NCBI RefSeq assembly: GCF_001661965.1
Contig: NZ_LYWZ01000025.1
Coordinates: 186,001-250,000 of the forward strand
Origin: Croceicoccus mobilis
GTDB taxonomy: Bacteria; Pseudomonadota; Alphaproteobacteria; Sphingomonadales; Sphingomonadaceae
Reading direction: 5' to 3'
Length of the DNA: 64,000 bases
Part shown: positions 62,234 through 64,000 of the stretch, one piece after another
Numbering within the stretch: position 1 is the first letter of the stretch
Layout: each line of letters opens with the position of its first letter
Notes under the pieces: generated by a model
What the model saw: the letters and a program-made list of their open reading frames with translations, nothing else
What the model was told of the DNA's origin: nothing
The model's database searches: none
Program-made: the position numbers and the translations under genes

Positions 62234-64000
62234 TCAGTCGACGAACCAGCCGGTGTCGCCGCCAATGGGCATGCCGGGTGGTACATCGGGAACCGCCTCC
62301 TTTTCACCAACGAGGGCAATCAATCTTTCCCTATCACCAAGCGCGGTCGCCATAAAGCTGGCCCAAGGTGCACCATCGCCCCTGGCGGGCGAAGTAAGCC
62401 TCTTGCCGAGACGGGTGAGGTAATCGTCGAGAATGGCCGCGGCACCGGGCGCGGTGTTCTTGTCCATCGCCGCTTCGGCGATGGTGAGCACGGTGCGATA
62501 GGCGATGCGGCGCGCAATGGCATTGGGGCGCACGCTCACGACCTTGGCATCCAGCGCGGCGACCAGTTCGGCGGGGCCGGGGATCGAAGGATCGCGGCGA
62601 TGCTGGTCAAGCATGCGGGTCAGCCGTTCGGGCGCAAGCAGGCTTTCCAGCGGCAGCTGTGCGCCGATATCCGCCGCGACCAGCGGATCGAAGGCGGCAG
62701 CGCCTGCATTGGGCATGACCTCGATGTTGAACTGCTGATCGGGCAGGCGCGTCACCGGCGCGGACAGCAGCGGCACCAGCCGGTCGGGCACGGTCAGCGT
62801 CTCGTACGAAAGCAGGTCGATCAGCGCGTTCATCGCCGCGGTCTGGGTTGCGCCTGCCACGGGTTTTGGATCGGGATGATTGTCCCCCACCACGGCATAT
62901 TCGTAATCCATGCCGCCGATCAGCTTGCCTGCGGCTTCCACATCATAGCGGTGCAGCAGCCAGATCGGCACGAATTTGCGCCTGAGGTTCGCCTTGGGTT
63001 CACCGGGAAGAAGCGTCTGATAGCCGAAATTGGAAAGCGCGATGTCCCGCACCTTTACCATGTGGTCGAGCGCGGCGATAGGTTCGGGGCCATCGTCCCA
63101 CATGCTGGCCAGCGCGCTGGGAAGGGCGATGTCGCGCCCGTCGATGTCGGTGGCAAAAGCGACGCCTGCCTCTTTGATCGCAAGCGCTTTTTCCGCCGCG
63201 GCGGCATCGGGGTTCACGCCGGGAGCGGGCTGGCCATACAGCCAGTCGACCGAGAAATCGTCCCACGCGCCGCCCGATTTGGCATAGGCGTCGGAAAGGT
63301 CGATCTTCCCGTCGGTCAGCTTGATGCGCGGCGGCGGGTAATCCATCACCGTGGTGCGATCCTGCGTGCTGCCCGCGAAATTATGCATGAAGCCGATAGC
63401 ATGGCCCACTTCATGCGCGCCGAGCTGGCGGATGCGGTCCAATGCGGCGCGAACCGGATCATTGGGACCGCCAGTGCCGTTCTGCGCCGTGCCGACCAGC
63501 CCTTCGAAGATCGCGATGTCCTGCCAGACGCGCAGGGCGCCGATGACGACATTGCCCTTGATGATCTCTCCGGTCCGCGGATCGCGAATGCCGCCGCCGT
63601 ATGACCAGCCGCGGGTCAGGCGGTTGGACCAGTTCACCATGGAATAGCGCACGTCCATCGGATCGGCGCCCTCGGGCAGGACTTCGGCGCGGAAGGCGTC
63701 GATGAAGCCGGCCTTTTCAAAGGATTCCTGCCAATAGTTCACACCTTCGACGAGCGCGGTTCGTACAGGTTCGGGCGCTGCAGGGTCGATGTAGAAGACA
63801 ATCGGCTTCTTGACTGTCGACCGTTCGGCGGTGGGATCGGCCTTCTCCAGCCGGAACTTTGCCGCAAGCTGGATCGCGAGCGGCATGCCAAGGGCGCTGC
63901 CATAGTCGTAAACGACCGGCCCGCCCACTGGCGCGCGCGGATCGGCAAGGCGCGGTTCGAAGCCGGGTTCGGGCAGGCGGATGAAGCTGTGGTGGACCAC
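62234..64000 (-). CDS. Large zinc-dependent metalloprotease, 3' part (N-terminus beyond window)
   Basis: At least 588 residues are visible; the frame is open to base 64000, so the true start is outside. Metzincin-like zinc site HEVGHAIGFMHNFAGS near visible residue 195, with the extended HExxHxxGxxHN pattern and SMVNWSNR upstream; DYPPPRIKLTDGKIDLSDAYAKSGGAWDDFSVDWLYG in blocks follows. The pattern fits the zinc-dependent metalloprotease group with DUF5117 and DUF5118 domains, large periplasmic or secreted enzymes of about 800-900 residues. It follows the RND operon on the same strand, 38 bp upstream of the fusion protein; whether it is co-transcribed is unclear. Confidence 0.85.
   Translation of the reverse strand: MVHHSFIRLPEPGFEPRLADPRAPVGGPVVYDYGSALGMPLAIQLAAKFRLEKADPTAERSTVKKPIVFYIDPAAPEPVRTALVEGVNYWQESFEKAGFIDAFRAEVLPEGADPMDVRYSMVNWSNRLTRGWSYGGGIRDPRTGEIIKGNVVIGALRVWQDIAIFEGLVGTAQNGTGGPNDPVRAALDRIRQLGAHEVGHAIGFMHNFAGSTQDRTTVMDYPPPRIKLTDGKIDLSDAYAKSGGAWDDFSVDWLYGQPAPGVNPDAAAAEKALAIKEAGVAFATDIDGRDIALPSALASMWDDGPEPIAALDHMVKVRDIALSNFGYQTLLPGEPKANLRRKFVPIWLLHRYDVEAAGKLIGGMDYEYAVVGDNHPDPKPVAGATQTAAMNALIDLLSYETLTVPDRLVPLLSAPVTRLPDQQFNIEVMPNAGAAAFDPLVAADIGAQLPLESLLAPERLTRMLDQHRRDPSIPGPAELVAALDAKVVSVRPNAIARRIAYRTVLTIAEAAMDKNTAPGAAAILDDYLTRLGKRLTSPARGDGAPWASFMATALGDRERLIALVGEKEAVPDVPPGMPIGGDTGWFVD

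Overview
The window is a GC-rich (about 63-65% by eye), densely coding chromosomal segment of an alphaproteobacterium, most likely a sphingomonad (Novosphingobium / Erythrobacteraceae type). This is inferred from gene content (NodT-type outer-membrane factor, paired sphingomonad-style polysaccharide loci, intracellular PHA depolymerase, secreted M20 peptidases) and codon bias. I saw no rRNA, tRNA, insertion sequence, CRISPR array or phage gene.

Region 1 (1-5.1 kb): an incomplete aminotransferase that seems to start on AUC, a BetI-like TetR regulator, a D-2-hydroxyacid dehydrogenase and a divergent class II aldolase. A shared 15-bp operator-like motif links the regulator and the divergent promoter. 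Next come a 423-nt non-coding stretch with a run of hairpins, a 63-residue TusA-like miniprotein and a class I methyltransferase. The methyltransferase matches the catalytic domain of plant methionine S-methyltransferase and bacterial MmtN, the first enzyme of the S-methylmethionine route to DMSP. I consider this the most notable gene of the window.

Region 2 (5.1-13.3 kb): a glutathione S-transferase, an intracellular PHA depolymerase, and a tripartite MacAB-TolC-type exporter operon (outer-membrane lipoprotein, fusion protein, ATPase, permease) with an APC amino-acid permease at its 3' end.

Region 3 (13.4-26 kb): a leftward operon for a glycoconjugate or exopolysaccharide. It runs UDP-xylose synthase, GalE, a glycosidase-GT2 fusion, glycosyltransferase, ABC exporter, GNAT, a paralogous glycosyltransferase and two hexapeptide acyltransferases. 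Five of its junctions overlap as ATGA or TGATG. UDP-glucose dehydrogenase sits just upstream with its own promoter, which resembles the UDP-xylose synthase promoter. Together the sugar-nucleotide enzymes would convert UDP-Glc to UDP-GlcA and UDP-Xyl, plus UDP-Gal.

Region 4 (26.4-41.1 kb): peptide and amide metabolism. It holds a secreted M20 peptidase, an acyl-homoserine-lactone/penicillin acylase, an FG-GAP/ASPIC-UnbV protein, a small lipoprotein, and a leftward operon of M20 lipoprotein peptidase, ABC ATPase, three MacB-like permeases and a DUF885 peptidase, with no fusion protein. Inverted-repeat elements lie about 140 bp upstream of both M20 genes.

Region 5 (41.4-57 kb): a decayed HlyD/EmrA remnant, purU, a MarR regulator, and then a Wzx/Wzy-dependent polysaccharide locus. 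The rightward arm is GH26-like lipoprotein, aldo/keto reductase, GMC oxidoreductase, glycosyltransferase, flippase, glycosyltransferase. The leftward arm is Wzc-like co-polymerase/kinase, ExoA-like GT2, GT2, Wzy-like polymerase. The arms converge on a shared CTAG stop.

Region 6 (57.4-64 kb): a MarR regulator, an RND efflux pump with its fusion protein, and the 3' part of a large zinc metalloprotease that runs off the window.
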